A stretch of 64,000 nt of DNA from positions 1 to 64,000 of the forward strand of contig CADASN010000005.1 in the NCBI GenBank assembly GCA_902790635.1, given 5' to 3'. A program made the translations under genes and the position numbers. Origin of the DNA: an uncultured Bacteroidia bacterium. GTDB lineage: Bacteria > Bacteroidota > Bacteroidia > Bacteroidales > UBA932. The notes beneath the pieces are model-generated. The model did not search any database and had not been told where the DNA came from. It was given only the letters and a program-made list of their open reading frames with translations. This document shows positions 53,789 through 62,571 of this stretch, in pieces (the first letter of the stretch is position 1; every line of letters starts with the position of its first letter).

Positions 53789-54799
53789 TCAGACAGCGTC
53801 CGGCGTCCAGCCCGGCGCCGACACCGGATGCTCCAGGCCGTCCGGAGAGACCAGGACGGCGCCCACTTCGGGGCGTGCCAGGTGGCCGATGATATCGAAG
53901 GCCTGGAAGTCTTTGCGGAAACGCTCATACTGCGCAATCGGGACGACAAAGAGCACCTGGTCGTCCTCGCCGCCGTTCATCGCGGCGGACACGGGGTCCA
54001 GGTTCAGTTCCTTGCCCAGCGCGAAACTACCGCCCTCGAAGGGAATCTTGTCGGCATAGACCTTCACGCCGAGCCCGCTGTCCCGATGCAGGCGCAAGAG
54101 CGCATCCGAGAGCCCCCGGGTGATGAAATATCCGAAGGAAGGGCTGATGCCTGCCTCCTCCAGCAACGCGGGAAGCTGCGGCGTCAGTTCCGGCCGCAGA
54201 TAGGCTCCGACCAGCATCTTGTACTGCTCCAAGCCCTGCTGGTCCGTCGAACCCTGCTCGAATTTGAGGCGCTCGCGCTCCAGGACCTGCAGGCCCAGGA
54301 ACGCTGCACCCAAGGCTCCGGACACGCAGACCAGGTCACGGGACTGCGCCGCCGGGCGGGCGGCCGAGACGGCGGCACTGTGCCGGCCGGTCGCGGACAG
54401 GGCAACGGTCAAGCCGTTGCGGGACGGCTGCAGGTCCAGGCAAAGGCGCTTGTAACCATGCTCCTTCGCTGCAGCAACTACGCCCTCCCAAAGCTCCTTC
54501 ACTTGCGGAAAATCCAGCTTCGCAGAGATCCCGAGCTGCACGGACAGCGTCTCAGGACGCGCCAGCACGGCGTACAACTCCCCGGTCGCCCGCAGCACGG
54601 CCTTGCGGCCGAGGTGCTTCAGCGGGAAATAGACCAGGTCGAAATCAATCCCTTCCAGCAACAGCGCGGACGCCGTCGTGATGCACTCCTGCGGCTGGGC
54701 CTCGAACCACAACGGCTCTTCGAAGGGGCGATATCCCGTCCCTTCAAAAAGCTGTCGGATGGCATCGATCCGGCCCAGTTCCGAAAAGCTCTGCGCCAT
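53789..54799 (-). CDS. ThiL-like (AIR-synthase-related) protein lacking active-site residues
   Basis: Protein of 336 residues that aligns by eye with thiamine-monophosphate kinase: FSELGRIDAIRQLF at the start, LLLEGIDFDLVYFPLKHLGRKAV, DLVCVSGALGAAFLGLQVLERE, and NGGEDDQVLFVVP. ThiL needs several aspartates for magnesium and ATP, in GDDAA, SD of the L-S-D-I-Y-A segment, GGDT and DxSDGL. Here the first is missing, the second reads ATGELYA, the third CLDL and the fourth ITRGLSD. So it keeps the fold but probably not the kinase activity. It begins within the glyS stop (TGATG overlap), so it is maintained in an operon, and its open frame argues against a pseudogene. A regulatory or scaffolding role is inference. 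Confidence 0.78.
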   Translation of the reverse strand: MAQSFSELGRIDAIRQLFEGTGYRPFEEPLWFEAQPQECITTASALLLEGIDFDLVYFPLKHLGRKAVLRATGELYAVLARPETLSVQLGISAKLDFPQVKELWEGVVAAAKEHGYKRLCLDLQPSRNGLTVALSATGRHSAAVSAARPAAQSRDLVCVSGALGAAFLGLQVLERERLKFEQGSTDQQGLEQYKMLVGAYLRPELTPQLPALLEEAGISPSFGYFITRGLSDALLRLHRDSGLGVKVYADKIPFEGGSFALGKELNLDPVSAAMNGGEDDQVLFVVPIAQYERFRKDFQAFDIIGHLARPEVGAVLVSPDGLEHPVSAPGWTPDAV

Positions 54800-56337
54800 C
54801 AGAGGTTACGCAGAAGGTTGTTGAGATTGACCTTCTTGTCGATAAGGGCGCGGAGTTCCGCGATGGGGACGCGCTGCTGCTCCATCGTGTCGCGGTCGCG
54901 CACGGTCACGCAGTGGTCGTTGAGCGACTCGTGATCCACGGTGATGCAGTAAGGAGTTCCGATCGCATCCTGGCGGCGATAGCGCTTGCCGATGCTGTCT
55001 TTCTCCTCATACTGGCAGTTGAAATCGTATTTCAGCAGGTCCATGACCTCCTGGGCAAGCTCGGGCAGGCCGTCTTTCTTGACCAGCGGCAGGACTGCGG
55101 CCTTGACCGGCGCGAGCGGGGCGGGAATGCTCATCACAACACGGGTCTCACCGTTGTCCAGCGTCTCCTCATGCAGGGAATGGGACAGCACCGCGAGAAC
55201 CATGCGGTCCACGCCGATGGATGTCTCGATGACGTACGGCGTATAGGCGGCACCCTCCTCGGGGTCGAAATACTCGATCTTCTTGCCGGAGAACTTCTGG
55301 TGGTTGCCCAGGTCGAAATTGGTTCGGCTGTGGATACCTTCCAGCTCCTTGAAACCGAAGGGGAAATTGAACTCGACGTCCGTCGCGGCATTGGCATAGT
55401 GCGCCAGCTTCTCGTGGTCGTGGAAGCGGTAATTCTCCGCGCCCATACCGAGGTTGACGTGCCACTTCATCCGGTTCTCCTTCCACTTGGCAAACCATTC
55501 CAGTTCCGTACCCGGCTTGATGAAGAACTGCATCTCCATCTGCTCGAATTCGCGCATGCGGAAGATAAACTGGCGGGCGACAATCTCATTGCGGAAAGCC
55601 TTGCCGATCTGGGCGATACCGAACGGGATCTTCATGCGGCCGGTCTTCTGCACGTTCAGGTAGTTCACGAAGATGCCCTGGGCCGTCTCCGGACGCAGGT
55701 AGATCGTATTGGCACCCTCGGACGTGCTGCCCATCGAAGTGCTGAACATCAGGTTGAACTGGCGGACCTCCGTCCAGTTGCAGGTGCCGCTGATCGGGCA
55801 GACGATGCCGCAATCTATGATGATCTGGCGGTATTCCGCGAAATCGGAAGCCTGCTCGGCAGCCACGTAACGGTTGTGAACCTCGTCATATTTGGCCTGT
55901 TCGCGCTGCACGTTGGGGTTGGTGGCGCGGAACTGGGCTTCGTCGAAGCTGTCACCGAATTTCTTGCGGCCTTTTTCGACCTCTTTGTTGATTTTTTCCT
56001 CGATCTTGCCAAGATAATCCTCGATGAGGACGTCGGCGCGGTAGCGCTTCTTGGAGTCTTTGTTGTCGATGAGCGGATCGTTGAAAGCGCTCACGTGGCC
56101 GGAAGCCTCCCAGATACGCGGGTGCATGAAGATGCAGGAGTCGATGCCGACGATGTTCTCGTTGAGGCGGGTCATCGCGTTCCACCAATACTGCTTGATG
56201 TTGTTCTTGAGCTCGACACCCATCTGGCCATAGTCATACACGGCGGCCAGGCCGTCGTAGATCTCGCTGGACGGGAAAATGAAACCGTACTCCTTGCAAT
56301 GCGCCACGAGTACCTTGAACAATTCTTCTTGTGTCAT
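54799..56337 (-). CDS. glyS: Glycine--tRNA ligase, homodimeric type
   Basis: Class II aminoacyl-tRNA synthetase of the eukaryote-like alpha-2 type, 512 residues. Landmarks: KVLVAHCKEYGFIFPSSEIYDGLAAVYDYGQMGVELKNNIK at the N-terminus, NLMFSTSMGSTSEGANTIYLRPETAQGIFVNY (motif 2 region with the Arg-Pro-Glu-Thr-Ala-Gln-Gly block), FRNEIVARQFIFRMREFEQMEMQFF, and the C-terminal anticodon-binding domain VLPLVKKDGLPELAQEVMDLLKYDFNCQYEEKDSIGKRYRRQD. A TACCTTTG promoter element stands 31 bases before the ATG. The stop overlaps the next ATG. Confidence 0.97.
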   Translation of the reverse strand: MTQEELFKVLVAHCKEYGFIFPSSEIYDGLAAVYDYGQMGVELKNNIKQYWWNAMTRLNENIVGIDSCIFMHPRIWEASGHVSAFNDPLIDNKDSKKRYRADVLIEDYLGKIEEKINKEVEKGRKKFGDSFDEAQFRATNPNVQREQAKYDEVHNRYVAAEQASDFAEYRQIIIDCGIVCPISGTCNWTEVRQFNLMFSTSMGSTSEGANTIYLRPETAQGIFVNYLNVQKTGRMKIPFGIAQIGKAFRNEIVARQFIFRMREFEQMEMQFFIKPGTELEWFAKWKENRMKWHVNLGMGAENYRFHDHEKLAHYANAATDVEFNFPFGFKELEGIHSRTNFDLGNHQKFSGKKIEYFDPEEGAAYTPYVIETSIGVDRMVLAVLSHSLHEETLDNGETRVVMSIPAPLAPVKAAVLPLVKKDGLPELAQEVMDLLKYDFNCQYEEKDSIGKRYRRQDAIGTPYCITVDHESLNDHCVTVRDRDTMEQQRVPIAELRALIDKKVNLNNLLRNL

Positions 56338-56368
56338 ATCTTTAATACTAACTAATTGTCAAACCGGA

Positions 56369-56376
56369 CAAAGGTA
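56369..56376 (-). promoter_or_regulatory. -7 promoter element of glyS
   Basis: TACCTTTG on the minus strand, in the 40-base gap between folK and glyS, 31 bases before the ATG at 56337. Confidence 0.6.
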
Positions 56377-56377
56377 A

Positions 56378-56812
56378 TCATTTCTGCTCAAAAATCTCAC
56401 GCAACGGGCGCATAACGAAGTCCCGCTGCCGCATCAGGGGATGCGGGATCTGCAGCTCGGGCGTGTCGATGCGTTCGTCACCGTAGAGCAGGATGTCAAT
56501 ATCAATGGGCCGGTCGTGGTAGATCCGGCGCCCATCGGCGTCGTATTCGGGCGCGTCCCGGCGCCCCATCGCCCGCTCGATGCGCTTGCAGATCCGCAGC
56601 AGCGTGTGCGGCAGCCGTGCCGTCCGGTAGCGGACCACGCAATTGAGGAAATCCGGCCCATCAAAGCCCCAGGAAGGCGTCTCGATGATGGAAGAAAGGG
56701 CTTCGTACGGCCGCCCGATCGCAACATCCAGGCGTCGCAGCGCCTCTTCGATCCGGGCCTGACGGTCCCCTTGGTTGGTGCCCAGGGAAAAATATACCGG
56801 GACTAGCTTCAT
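56378..56812 (-). CDS. folK: 2-amino-4-hydroxy-6-hydroxymethyldihydropteridine diphosphokinase
   Basis: Transfers pyrophosphate from ATP to the pterin in folate biosynthesis. The 144-residue protein shows FSLGTNQGDR, FLNCVVRYRT, the metal-binding RPIDIDILLYGDE (Asp-x-Asp) and IPHPLMRQRDFVMRPLREI, all standard HPPK motifs; length is slightly short but complete. It follows the SufT-like gene by two bases and is the last gene of the sufS-sufE-sufT-like-folK run. Another folate enzyme, folA, lies far away in the same window. Confidence 0.95.
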   Translation of the reverse strand: MKLVPVYFSLGTNQGDRQARIEEALRRLDVAIGRPYEALSSIIETPSWGFDGPDFLNCVVRYRTARLPHTLLRICKRIERAMGRRDAPEYDADGRRIYHDRPIDIDILLYGDERIDTPELQIPHPLMRQRDFVMRPLREIFEQK

Positions 56813-56814
56813 CT

Positions 56815-57171
56815 TTAAAACTCCGGATCCCAGCCGAGCGCGACCCGCGCCTCGTCAGAAAGCATGCTCTGGTCCCAGGCCGGCTCGAAAACCAGCTCGA
56901 TCTCGCAGCGCTTCACGCCGGGCGTATTCTCCACGTTGTGCTGAACATCCGCGACCACCTCGTCTGCCATCGGGCAGGTCGGTGCCGTGAAAGTCATCTT
57001 GATATAAACTTCGTGCTCCTTATTGATATGGAGCTCGTAGATCAGGCCCAGGTCATAGACATTGACCGGGATCTCCGGGTCATAGACCTGCTTGATCGCA
57101 AGGACGACATCTTCATAGAGTGGCGCCAGTTCCTTGACGTCCTGGGGAGTCAAAACTTCTTGGGATTCCAT
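56815..57171 (-). CDS. SufT-like DUF59 (MIP18 family) iron-sulfur assembly protein
   Basis: Small cytoplasmic protein of 118 residues from the DUF59/MIP18 family, which helps mature or deliver Fe-S clusters. The family core is clear: VYDPEIPVNVYDLGLIYELHI, then FTAPTCPMADEVVADV with the conserved cysteine, and ELVFEPAWDQSMLSDEARVALGW. The ATG at 57171 lies four bases after the sufE stop; a longer start at 57213 would overlap sufE by 38 bases and is not favoured. Its place directly after sufS and sufE supports the Fe-S role. Confidence 0.92.
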   Translation of the reverse strand: MESQEVLTPQDVKELAPLYEDVVLAIKQVYDPEIPVNVYDLGLIYELHINKEHEVYIKMTFTAPTCPMADEVVADVQHNVENTPGVKRCEIELVFEPAWDQSMLSDEARVALGWDPEF

Positions 57172-57175
57172 CGTT

Positions 57176-57589
57176 TCAGCAGTGTTTCCGGGCCGTTTCC
57201 CGGATGGTTTCAATCATGGAGGCCAAACCGTTGGCGCGGGTCGGGGAGAGATTTTCACGCAGACCGAGCTGCTCTACGAAGGAGAAATCATCTTCCGCAA
57301 TCTCCCGGGCCGTCCGGCCGGAATAGACCCCGATCAACAGGGAAATAATCCCTTTGGTGATGATGGCGTCGCTATCTGCACGGAAAACGAGCCTGTCTCC
57401 TTCTACGGCAGTATCCAGCCACACCCGCGACTGGCAGCCTTTGATCAGCCGGTCCTCGGTCTTCAACTCCTCCGGGAAAGGTTCCAGTTTGTGTCCCAGA
57501 TCAATCAGGTATTCATATTTGTCCAGCCACTCGTCATACATCGAGAAGTCCTCGATGACCTCGGCCTGGGCCTCTTTCAGTGTATTCAT
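57176..57589 (-). CDS. sufE: SufE-type sulfur acceptor
   Basis: Accepts persulfide sulfur from cysteine desulfurase SufS for Fe-S cluster assembly. The 137-residue protein has the acceptor cysteine in KGCQSRVW and the family ends: EVIEDFSMYDEWLDKYEYLIDLG near the N-terminus, and GLRENLSPTRANGLASMIETI at the C-terminus. The ATG overlaps the sufS stop by four bases (ATGA), the usual sign of matched production of the two partners. Confidence 0.96.
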   Translation of the reverse strand: MNTLKEAQAEVIEDFSMYDEWLDKYEYLIDLGHKLEPFPEELKTEDRLIKGCQSRVWLDTAVEGDRLVFRADSDAIITKGIISLLIGVYSGRTAREIAEDDFSFVEQLGLRENLSPTRANGLASMIETIRETARKHC

Positions 57590-58815
57590 CCTTCCAGCAT
57601 TTTAACCGCCCGTTCCAGCGATTTCATGAAATATTCCGCCTCTTCCAGCGTATTGTACGGGGCGAACGATACCCGCAGCATGCCGGTCACGCCGAAGCGG
57701 TCCATCAGGGGCTCGGCACACATCTGGCCGGAACGGACCGCGATACCCATTTTGTCCAGGATCAGCGCCACGTCTGCGTGGTGAGAATGTTCCACGGAGA
57801 ACGAAAACAGGGGGATCTTCTCCTCCGGCGAATCCGGGATGCCGTAGAGACGCACCTTTGTGTTTTCTTGTAACTTGTTTAATATAAACAACTTAACCGA
57901 ATCAAAAGCGGCTTGTACCTCGCCGGCCCGCATCGCTTCCGCCATCTCCAGCGCAGGGCGCAAGGTCGGCGTACCGGAGATATTCTGCGTCCCGGCTTCG
58001 AACTTCTGCGGCAGCGGAGCATAGCTCGTCCCGGTCCAGCGTACGGTTCCGATCATCTCCCCGCCGCCCTGGTAAGGCGGCATCTGTTCGAGCAATTCCC
58101 GGCGCCCATAGAGGACACCGGTCCCGGGCGCAGCATAAACCTTATGCCCGGAAAAGGCATAGAAATCACAGTCCAGCGCCCGGACATCCACCCGCTCGTG
58201 CACAATCCCCTGGGCTCCGTCGACAAGAACCTTGCACCCCCGCTCATGGCAGATCCGGACGATCTCCCGGATCGGGTTGACGAGCCCCAGGACATTGGAA
58301 ATATGGGTCACGCACAGAATACGGGTGCGGTTTGTCAGCAAGATGGGAAGCAGATCCAGGCACAGGTGGCCGCGGTCATCCACGGGAAGGACCTTCAGGG
58401 TCGCACCTTTGCGCTCGCAAAGCATCTGCCAGGGAACGATATTCGAGTGATGCTCCGCTTCCGTAACGATGATCTCATCCCCCGCCCGAACAAAGGCTTC
58501 CCCGAAACTGAATGCGACCAGGTTGATCGAAGCGGTGGCGCCGGCGGTAAAAATGATCTCTTCCCGAGACTCTGCGTTCAGGTAATCCCGGACATAATCC
58601 CGCGTAGATTCGTATTCTTCCGTAGCCAGGGCGGCCAGGTGATGGACCGCGCGATGCAGGTTGGAATTGACCTTCGTGGACATCTCCGTCCACTTGCGCA
58701 CCACGGCAAGCGGACGCTGCGAAGTAGCCGCGTTGTCCAGATAGACCAGCGGCTTGCCGTAAACCCGCTCCCCGAGTTCGGGGAATTCCTGCCTTATTTT
58801 TTCGACTTGCATCAT
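57586..58815 (-). CDS. sufS: Cysteine desulfurase, SufS type
   Basis: PLP enzyme that takes sulfur from cysteine for Fe-S clusters. The 409-residue protein shows YLDNAATSQRP near the start, TEAEHHSNIVPWQMLCERKG, the PLP-binding VDGAQGIVHERVDVRALDCDFYAFSGHKVYAAPGTGVLYG (Schiff-base lysine in SGHK), and RSGQMCAEPLMDRFG with the active-site cysteine. An upstream in-frame ATG at 58836 would read through its own promoter element (58825-58832), so the start is placed at 58815, or at the next codon, 58812. It leads the sufS-sufE-sufT-like-folK run. The sufBCD genes are not in this window. Confidence 0.95.
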   Translation of the reverse strand: MMQVEKIRQEFPELGERVYGKPLVYLDNAATSQRPLAVVRKWTEMSTKVNSNLHRAVHHLAALATEEYESTRDYVRDYLNAESREEIIFTAGATASINLVAFSFGEAFVRAGDEIIVTEAEHHSNIVPWQMLCERKGATLKVLPVDDRGHLCLDLLPILLTNRTRILCVTHISNVLGLVNPIREIVRICHERGCKVLVDGAQGIVHERVDVRALDCDFYAFSGHKVYAAPGTGVLYGRRELLEQMPPYQGGGEMIGTVRWTGTSYAPLPQKFEAGTQNISGTPTLRPALEMAEAMRAGEVQAAFDSVKLFILNKLQENTKVRLYGIPDSPEEKIPLFSFSVEHSHHADVALILDKMGIAVRSGQMCAEPLMDRFGVTGMLRVSFAPYNTLEEAEYFMKSLERAVKMLEG

Positions 58816-58824
58816 AGAGAAATG

Positions 58825-58832
58825 CAAATTTA
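58825..58832 (-). promoter_or_regulatory. -7 promoter element of the sufS operon
   Basis: TAAATTTG on the minus strand, 9 bases before the ATG at 58815. It lies only 4 bases from the plus-strand element for ruvA, so the two promoters are back to back and the leader is nearly absent. Confidence 0.65.
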
Positions 58833-58836
58833 ACAT

Positions 58837-58844
58837 TATTTTTG
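58837..58844 (+). promoter_or_regulatory. -7 promoter element of ruvA
   Basis: TATTTTTG, ending 4 bases before the ruvA ATG at 58849. With the usual spacing to the start of transcription the mRNA would begin at or next to the start codon. Confidence 0.65.
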
Positions 58845-58848
58845 TGAT

Positions 58849-59442
58849 ATGATAGAATACATTTCAGGAAAGCTTGCGACACTGTCCCCGACCATGGCGG
58901 TGATCGACAACCAAGGGATCGGATACTGCGTGGAGATCTCGCTCCAGACCTATGATGCGCTGAACGGCAAATCCGAAGCCGTCGTGTATATCCAGCGCCA
59001 GGTCAATCCGCGGGATGGTTCGGAAGTCGATTACGGCTTCGCGACCCGCGACGAGCGGGAGTTGTTCCGCCAGATCACCAGTGTCTCCGGCATGGGCGCT
59101 GCATCCGCCCGCATGGTCCTTTCCTCGCTCAGCGCGGAAGAGCTCCGCACCGCCATCCTGAGCGAAGACGTCAACCGGCTCAAGGGAGTCAAGGGTATCG
59201 GACTGAAGACCGCGCAGCGGATGGTGCTCGAACTCAAAGACAAGATCATCAAAGGAGAAGATGCCGGCGCGGCGGTCCTATTCAAGACAGACTCCGGGGC
59301 TGCAGCAGAAGAGGCATCTACGGCACTCCAGATGCTCGGGTTCTCCAAGCCGAATATCAACAAGGCGATCCAGGCCATCCTGAAGCAAAACCCCGGCGCT
59401 TCGGTCGAGGAGATCATCAAAGCGGCGCTTCAGCGACTCTAG
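58849..59442 (+). CDS. ruvA: Holliday junction branch-migration subunit RuvA
   Basis: Binds four-way DNA junctions and recruits the RuvB motor. The 197-residue protein has the N-terminal OB-fold (MIEYISGKLATLSPTMAVIDNQGIGYCVEIS), the two helix-hairpin-helix motifs in TSVSGMGAASARMVLSSL and LKGVKGIGLKTAQRMVLELKDKI, and the small C-terminal RuvB-binding domain (about 150-197). Length is standard. It is divergent from sufS and convergent with mnmG, with a single base between the stops. Confidence 0.96.
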   Translation: MIEYISGKLATLSPTMAVIDNQGIGYCVEISLQTYDALNGKSEAVVYIQRQVNPRDGSEVDYGFATRDERELFRQITSVSGMGAASARMVLSSLSAEELRTAILSEDVNRLKGVKGIGLKTAQRMVLELKDKIIKGEDAGAAVLFKTDSGAAAEEASTALQMLGFSKPNINKAIQAILKQNPGASVEEIIKAALQRL

Positions 59443-59443
59443 G

Positions 59444-61306
59444 CTAGCGCCCGAAATATACCAGAAGCACAGCGATATCCGCTGGCGAGACCCCGGGAAT
59501 ACGAGACGCCTGGGCAATCGTCAGCGGATGATATTTTTGGAATTTCTGCCGACATTCGATAGTCAGCCCGGAGACCTGATCGAAATTAAAATCCTCCGGA
59601 ATCCGTAAATCTTCCAGCCGCTGCAGTTTCGCAGCCATAGCGATCTCACGATCAATATAGCCTTTATAACGAATGGAGATCTCAACGTTATCAACAATCT
59701 CCTGTTGATAAGTTCCACGTGGAACGATTTTCAACAACTTGGAAAGTTCCACTTCCGGACGCGTCGCCAGGTCCGCGATCCGCTTGGATTCCGAGATGGG
59801 GCTCGATCCAATCGATGTCAAGTACGGATTCGCCTGCTCCTGCGTCAGGTTCTTGATCTCGCAGTAGTGCAGCAATTCCTCCGCCTGGCGATACTTCTCC
59901 ACGACCGCTGCATAGCGTTTCTCATCGACAAGACCGATCTTGTATCCGAGCGGAGTCAGGCGCTGGTCGGCGTTGTCTTGTCGGAGCAGGATGCGATACT
60001 CCGCCCGGGAAGTAAACATCCGGTACGGTTCATCCACCCCTTTCGTGACCAGGTCGTCGATCAATACTCCGATATAGGACTGGTCTCTCCGGAGCACGAA
60101 CGGCTCCTCCCCGCTCAATTTCAGATGCGCATTGATTCCCGCGACTAGCCCCTGCGCGGCCGCCTCTTCGTAACCGGTCGTCCCGTTGACCTGACCGGCA
60201 AGATACAGATTGTCGATTCGTTTGGATTCCAGCGTCGGTCGAAGCAACGTCGGATCGAAGTAGTCGTATTCGACCGCATAAGCCGGGCGGAAAACCTTGG
60301 CAGACTCCAGACCCTCAATTGCATGCATCGCATCAAGCTGCACCTGCAACGGAAGCGAGGACGAAAATCCCTGCAGGTAGTATTCGTTGGTCCAGCGCCC
60401 CTCCGGTTCAAGGAACAACTGGTGCGCTTCGTTTTCCGGGAAAACACGCAACTTGTCTTCGATACTCGGACAGTAGCGCGGGCCCCGGCCGTGGATCATC
60501 CCCGTGAACAAGGGAGAATCCTCAAAGCCGGTCCGCAAGATTTCATGAACCCGCTCGTTCGTGTGCAAAATGTAACACGACATCTGCTCCCTCCCCTCCT
60601 GCACGCGGGAAGGTACCGGAAGAAAAGAGAATCGGCCCGGCTCGGTATCGCCCGGTTGAACCGGGAGCCGGGAGACATCAACGGAAGAGATATCAATCCG
60701 CGGGGGCGTTCCGGTTTTCATCCGGTCCGTCACGAGCCCCCGCTCTATCAGCTGTTCCGTCAAACCGTGCGAGGCCGGCTCACCGATCCGCCCGCCTTCC
60801 ATCTGGGTCCGGCCGATGAATAGTTTGCCTCCCAGAAAGGTCCCGGCGGTCAAAATAACCGCGCGAGACTTGAAAATAGCCCCTGTAAGGGTACGGACTC
60901 CGCTGATTTTTGAATTCTCAAAGACGAAAGACGTTGCTAAATCCGCGTAAATATCTAATTTACAGCAACTTTCGAGAATTTTACGCCATTCCAGCGAAAA
61001 CTGGATTTTATCGCACTGGGCACGGGGACTCCACATGGCGGGTCCCTTGGAACGGTTGAGCATCCGGAACTGGAGGGTTGTGCGGTCCGTGACGACGCCC
61101 GTCCATCCTCCCAGTGCGTCGATCTCCCGGACGATCTGTCCTTTCGCGATTCCGCCGATCGCCGGGTTGCACGACATCTTAGCAAAACCCAACATATCCG
61201 CAGTGACGAGCAGGACAGAGGAACCGAGCGTCGCAGCCGCCATGGCGGCCTCGCATCCGGCGTGCCCTCCCCCGACAACGATGATATCATAGAAGCGATC
61301 CATCAC
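59444..61306 (-). CDS. mnmG: tRNA uridine-34 carboxymethylaminomethyl-modifying enzyme MnmG (GidA)
   Basis: FAD-dependent subunit that, with MnmE, modifies the wobble uridine of several tRNAs. The 620-residue protein starts [23 protein letters not shown] (dinucleotide-binding motif) and carries the MnmG blocks [77 protein letters not shown] and, near the end, RFDFDQV-like [36 protein letters not shown]. It overlaps the ybeY stop by four bases, so the two are coupled. Confidence 0.97.
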   Translation of the reverse strand: MMDRFYDIIVVGGGHAGCEAAMAAATLGSSVLLVTADMLGFAKMSCNPAIGGIAKGQIVREIDALGGWTGVVTDRTTLQFRMLNRSKGPAMWSPRAQCDKIQFSLEWRKILESCCKLDIYADLATSFVFENSKISGVRTLTGAIFKSRAVILTAGTFLGGKLFIGRTQMEGGRIGEPASHGLTEQLIERGLVTDRMKTGTPPRIDISSVDVSRLPVQPGDTEPGRFSFLPVPSRVQEGREQMSCYILHTNERVHEILRTGFEDSPLFTGMIHGRGPRYCPSIEDKLRVFPENEAHQLFLEPEGRWTNEYYLQGFSSSLPLQVQLDAMHAIEGLESAKVFRPAYAVEYDYFDPTLLRPTLESKRIDNLYLAGQVNGTTGYEEAAAQGLVAGINAHLKLSGEEPFVLRRDQSYIGVLIDDLVTKGVDEPYRMFTSRAEYRILLRQDNADQRLTPLGYKIGLVDEKRYAAVVEKYRQAEELLHYCEIKNLTQEQANPYLTSIGSSPISESKRIADLATRPEVELSKLLKIVPRGTYQQEIVDNVEISIRYKGYIDREIAMAAKLQRLEDLRIPEDFNFDQVSGLTIECRQKFQKYHPLTIAQASRIPGVSPADIAVLLVYFGR

Positions 61307-61722
61307 AAGGCGGCTTTCATCTCGAGATAATAGTTCTCTTTCTGGCGCATGACGGCGATCTCCTCTTCCGTATGGTCGTCATAGCCAATCAGATGCAGCA
61401 CGCCATGCACCATCACCCGGTCAAGTTCGTCTTCGAAAGCCGTCCCATAGTATCGGGCATTCTCCCGGACGGAATCGATACTGATGAAGAGATCGCCCGA
61501 CAGGATATCCTTCTCGCAATAATCAAAAGTGATGATATCCGTAAAGTAGTCGTGCTGGAGGTATTTGAGATTAACCTCCAGGATATACGGGTCCGAGCAG
61601 AAAATGATGTTGATGGCTCCCAGCCGGCGCATCTCGCTCCCGGCAACCATTTTCAACCAGCGGTTGTTCCGCATCTTCTGCTTCAGCTCAAAGCGGTTAT
61701 TTTCTTGATAATAGCGTATCAT
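61303..61722 (-). CDS. ybeY: Endoribonuclease YbeY
   Basis: Zinc metallo-endoribonuclease for 16S rRNA 3'-end maturation and ribosome quality control. The 139-residue protein has the signature [16 protein letters not shown], giving the three metal-binding histidines (HxxxHxxxxxH), and the preceding [19 protein letters not shown] promoter element lies 13 bases before the ATG at 61722. The gene is coupled to mnmG by a four-base overlap. The gap of about 100 bases before the divergent TonB gene is AT-rich and holds both promoters. Confidence 0.95.
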   Translation of the reverse strand: MIRYYQENNRFELKQKMRNNRWLKMVAGSEMRRLGAINIIFCSDPYILEVNLKYLQHDYFTDIITFDYCEKDILSGDLFISIDSVRENARYYGTAFEDELDRVMVHGVLHLIGYDDHTEEEIAVMRQKENYYLEMKAAL

Positions 61723-61735
61723 AGCATAGTTTTTG

Positions 61736-61743
61736 CAAATTTA
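61736..61743 (-). promoter_or_regulatory. -7 promoter element of ybeY-mnmG
   Basis: TAAATTTG on the minus strand, 13 bases before the ybeY ATG. Confidence 0.6.
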
Positions 61744-61762
61744 CATGTATTAAATTAAAAAA

Positions 61763-61793
61763 TTGGATTTCAAAATAAATATTTCTATCTTTG
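61763..61793 (+). promoter_or_regulatory. Promoter of the TonB-type gene
   Basis: TTGG at 61763-61766 and TATCTTTG at 61786-61793, 19 bases apart, fit the -33/-7 pattern. The leader to the ATG at 61825 is about 25 bases and AT-rich, as in strongly translated Bacteroidota genes. Confidence 0.7.
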
Positions 61794-61824
61794 AAACTCG
61801 AACGGATTATTAATAACCACAAAT

Positions 61825-62514
61825 ATGGAAGTCAAGAAATCACCCAAAGCAGATCTGAACAACAAGAAACTCTTGTTCGTCGAGATTGGTTTAGTCTTGT
61901 CTCTCCTGGTGACTATCGGTGCTTTCGAGTACAAGACCAGGGAGAAGACCGCGAGCGTGTTCGATGATCAACCCACCGAACTCATCGAGGAAGAGATCAT
62001 CCCGATCACCCAGGATACTCCTCCACCGCCCCCCGAGGCGCCCAAGATCCCTATCCTCTCCGACCAGATCGACATCGTCGATGACAACATCAAGGTCGAT
62101 GACAACATCCTCAACCTCGAGGACGATTCGAACCTCGGAGTCGAGATCATGGACTATGTAGAGGAAGTTCAGGAAGAGGTTGTCGAAGAAGAAGCCATCC
62201 CGTTCGCTCTCGTTGAAGAGAAGCCGAAGTTCCAGGGTGGCGATGCCAACACATTCTCCAAGTGGGTGTCCCAGCATCTTGACTATCCTGAGATCGCCAA
62301 GGAAAATGGTGTTTCCGGACGTGTGATGGTGCAGTTCACCGTCAACCCGAACGGCACGGTCTCCGACGTCAAGGTCCTCCGCGGCGTGGATCCTTCCCTC
62401 GACAAGGAAGCTGTCCGCGTGATCCAGAGCTCCCCGAAGTGGACTCCGGGCAAGCAGCGTGACCGCGCAGTCAAGGTGACCTACCAGTTCCCTGTGATCT
62501 TCCAGCTGCGCTAA
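61825..62514 (+). CDS. TonB-family energy transducer
   Basis: Periplasm-spanning protein of 229 residues that passes proton-motive energy to outer-membrane receptors. One membrane helix (KLLFVEIGLVLSLLVTIGAF, about 20-35) is followed by an acidic and proline-rich spacer (ITQDTPPPPPEAPKIP) and the C-terminal TonB domain: YPEIAKENGVSGRVMVQFTVNPNGTVSDVKVLRGVDPSLDKEAVRVIQSSPKWTPGKQ-like sequence in residues about 150-229. The YP motif that contacts the TonB box is present. The long run of aspartate and glutamate in the spacer is a marked feature. It has a good promoter and a terminator, so it is a single-gene unit; it could energise the SusC-like transporter. Confidence 0.93.
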   Translation: MEVKKSPKADLNNKKLLFVEIGLVLSLLVTIGAFEYKTREKTASVFDDQPTELIEEEIIPITQDTPPPPPEAPKIPILSDQIDIVDDNIKVDDNILNLEDDSNLGVEIMDYVEEVQEEVVEEEAIPFALVEEKPKFQGGDANTFSKWVSQHLDYPEIAKENGVSGRVMVQFTVNPNGTVSDVKVLRGVDPSLDKEAVRVIQSSPKWTPGKQRDRAVKVTYQFPVIFQLR

Positions 62515-62534
62515 TCCGCAGTTGAAAAAAGTGG

Positions 62535-62564
62535 AGGCCGTCCGTACGCGGATGGCCTTTTTTT
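62535..62564 (+). terminator. Intrinsic terminator between the TonB gene and hflX
   Basis: AGGCCGTCCG (62535-62544) pairs with CGGATGGCCT (62549-62558) around TACG, followed at once by seven Ts. An A-run precedes the stem, so it may work in both directions. It ends only 7 bases before the hflX ATG at 62572. Confidence 0.85.
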
Positions 62565-62571
62565 GACTGAA

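Noticed and set aside
53789-54799. Calling the ThiL-like gene a pseudogene
   Set aside because: There is no internal stop or frameshift, the length is normal, and the start is coupled to glyS; loss of ligands without decay fits a changed role better.
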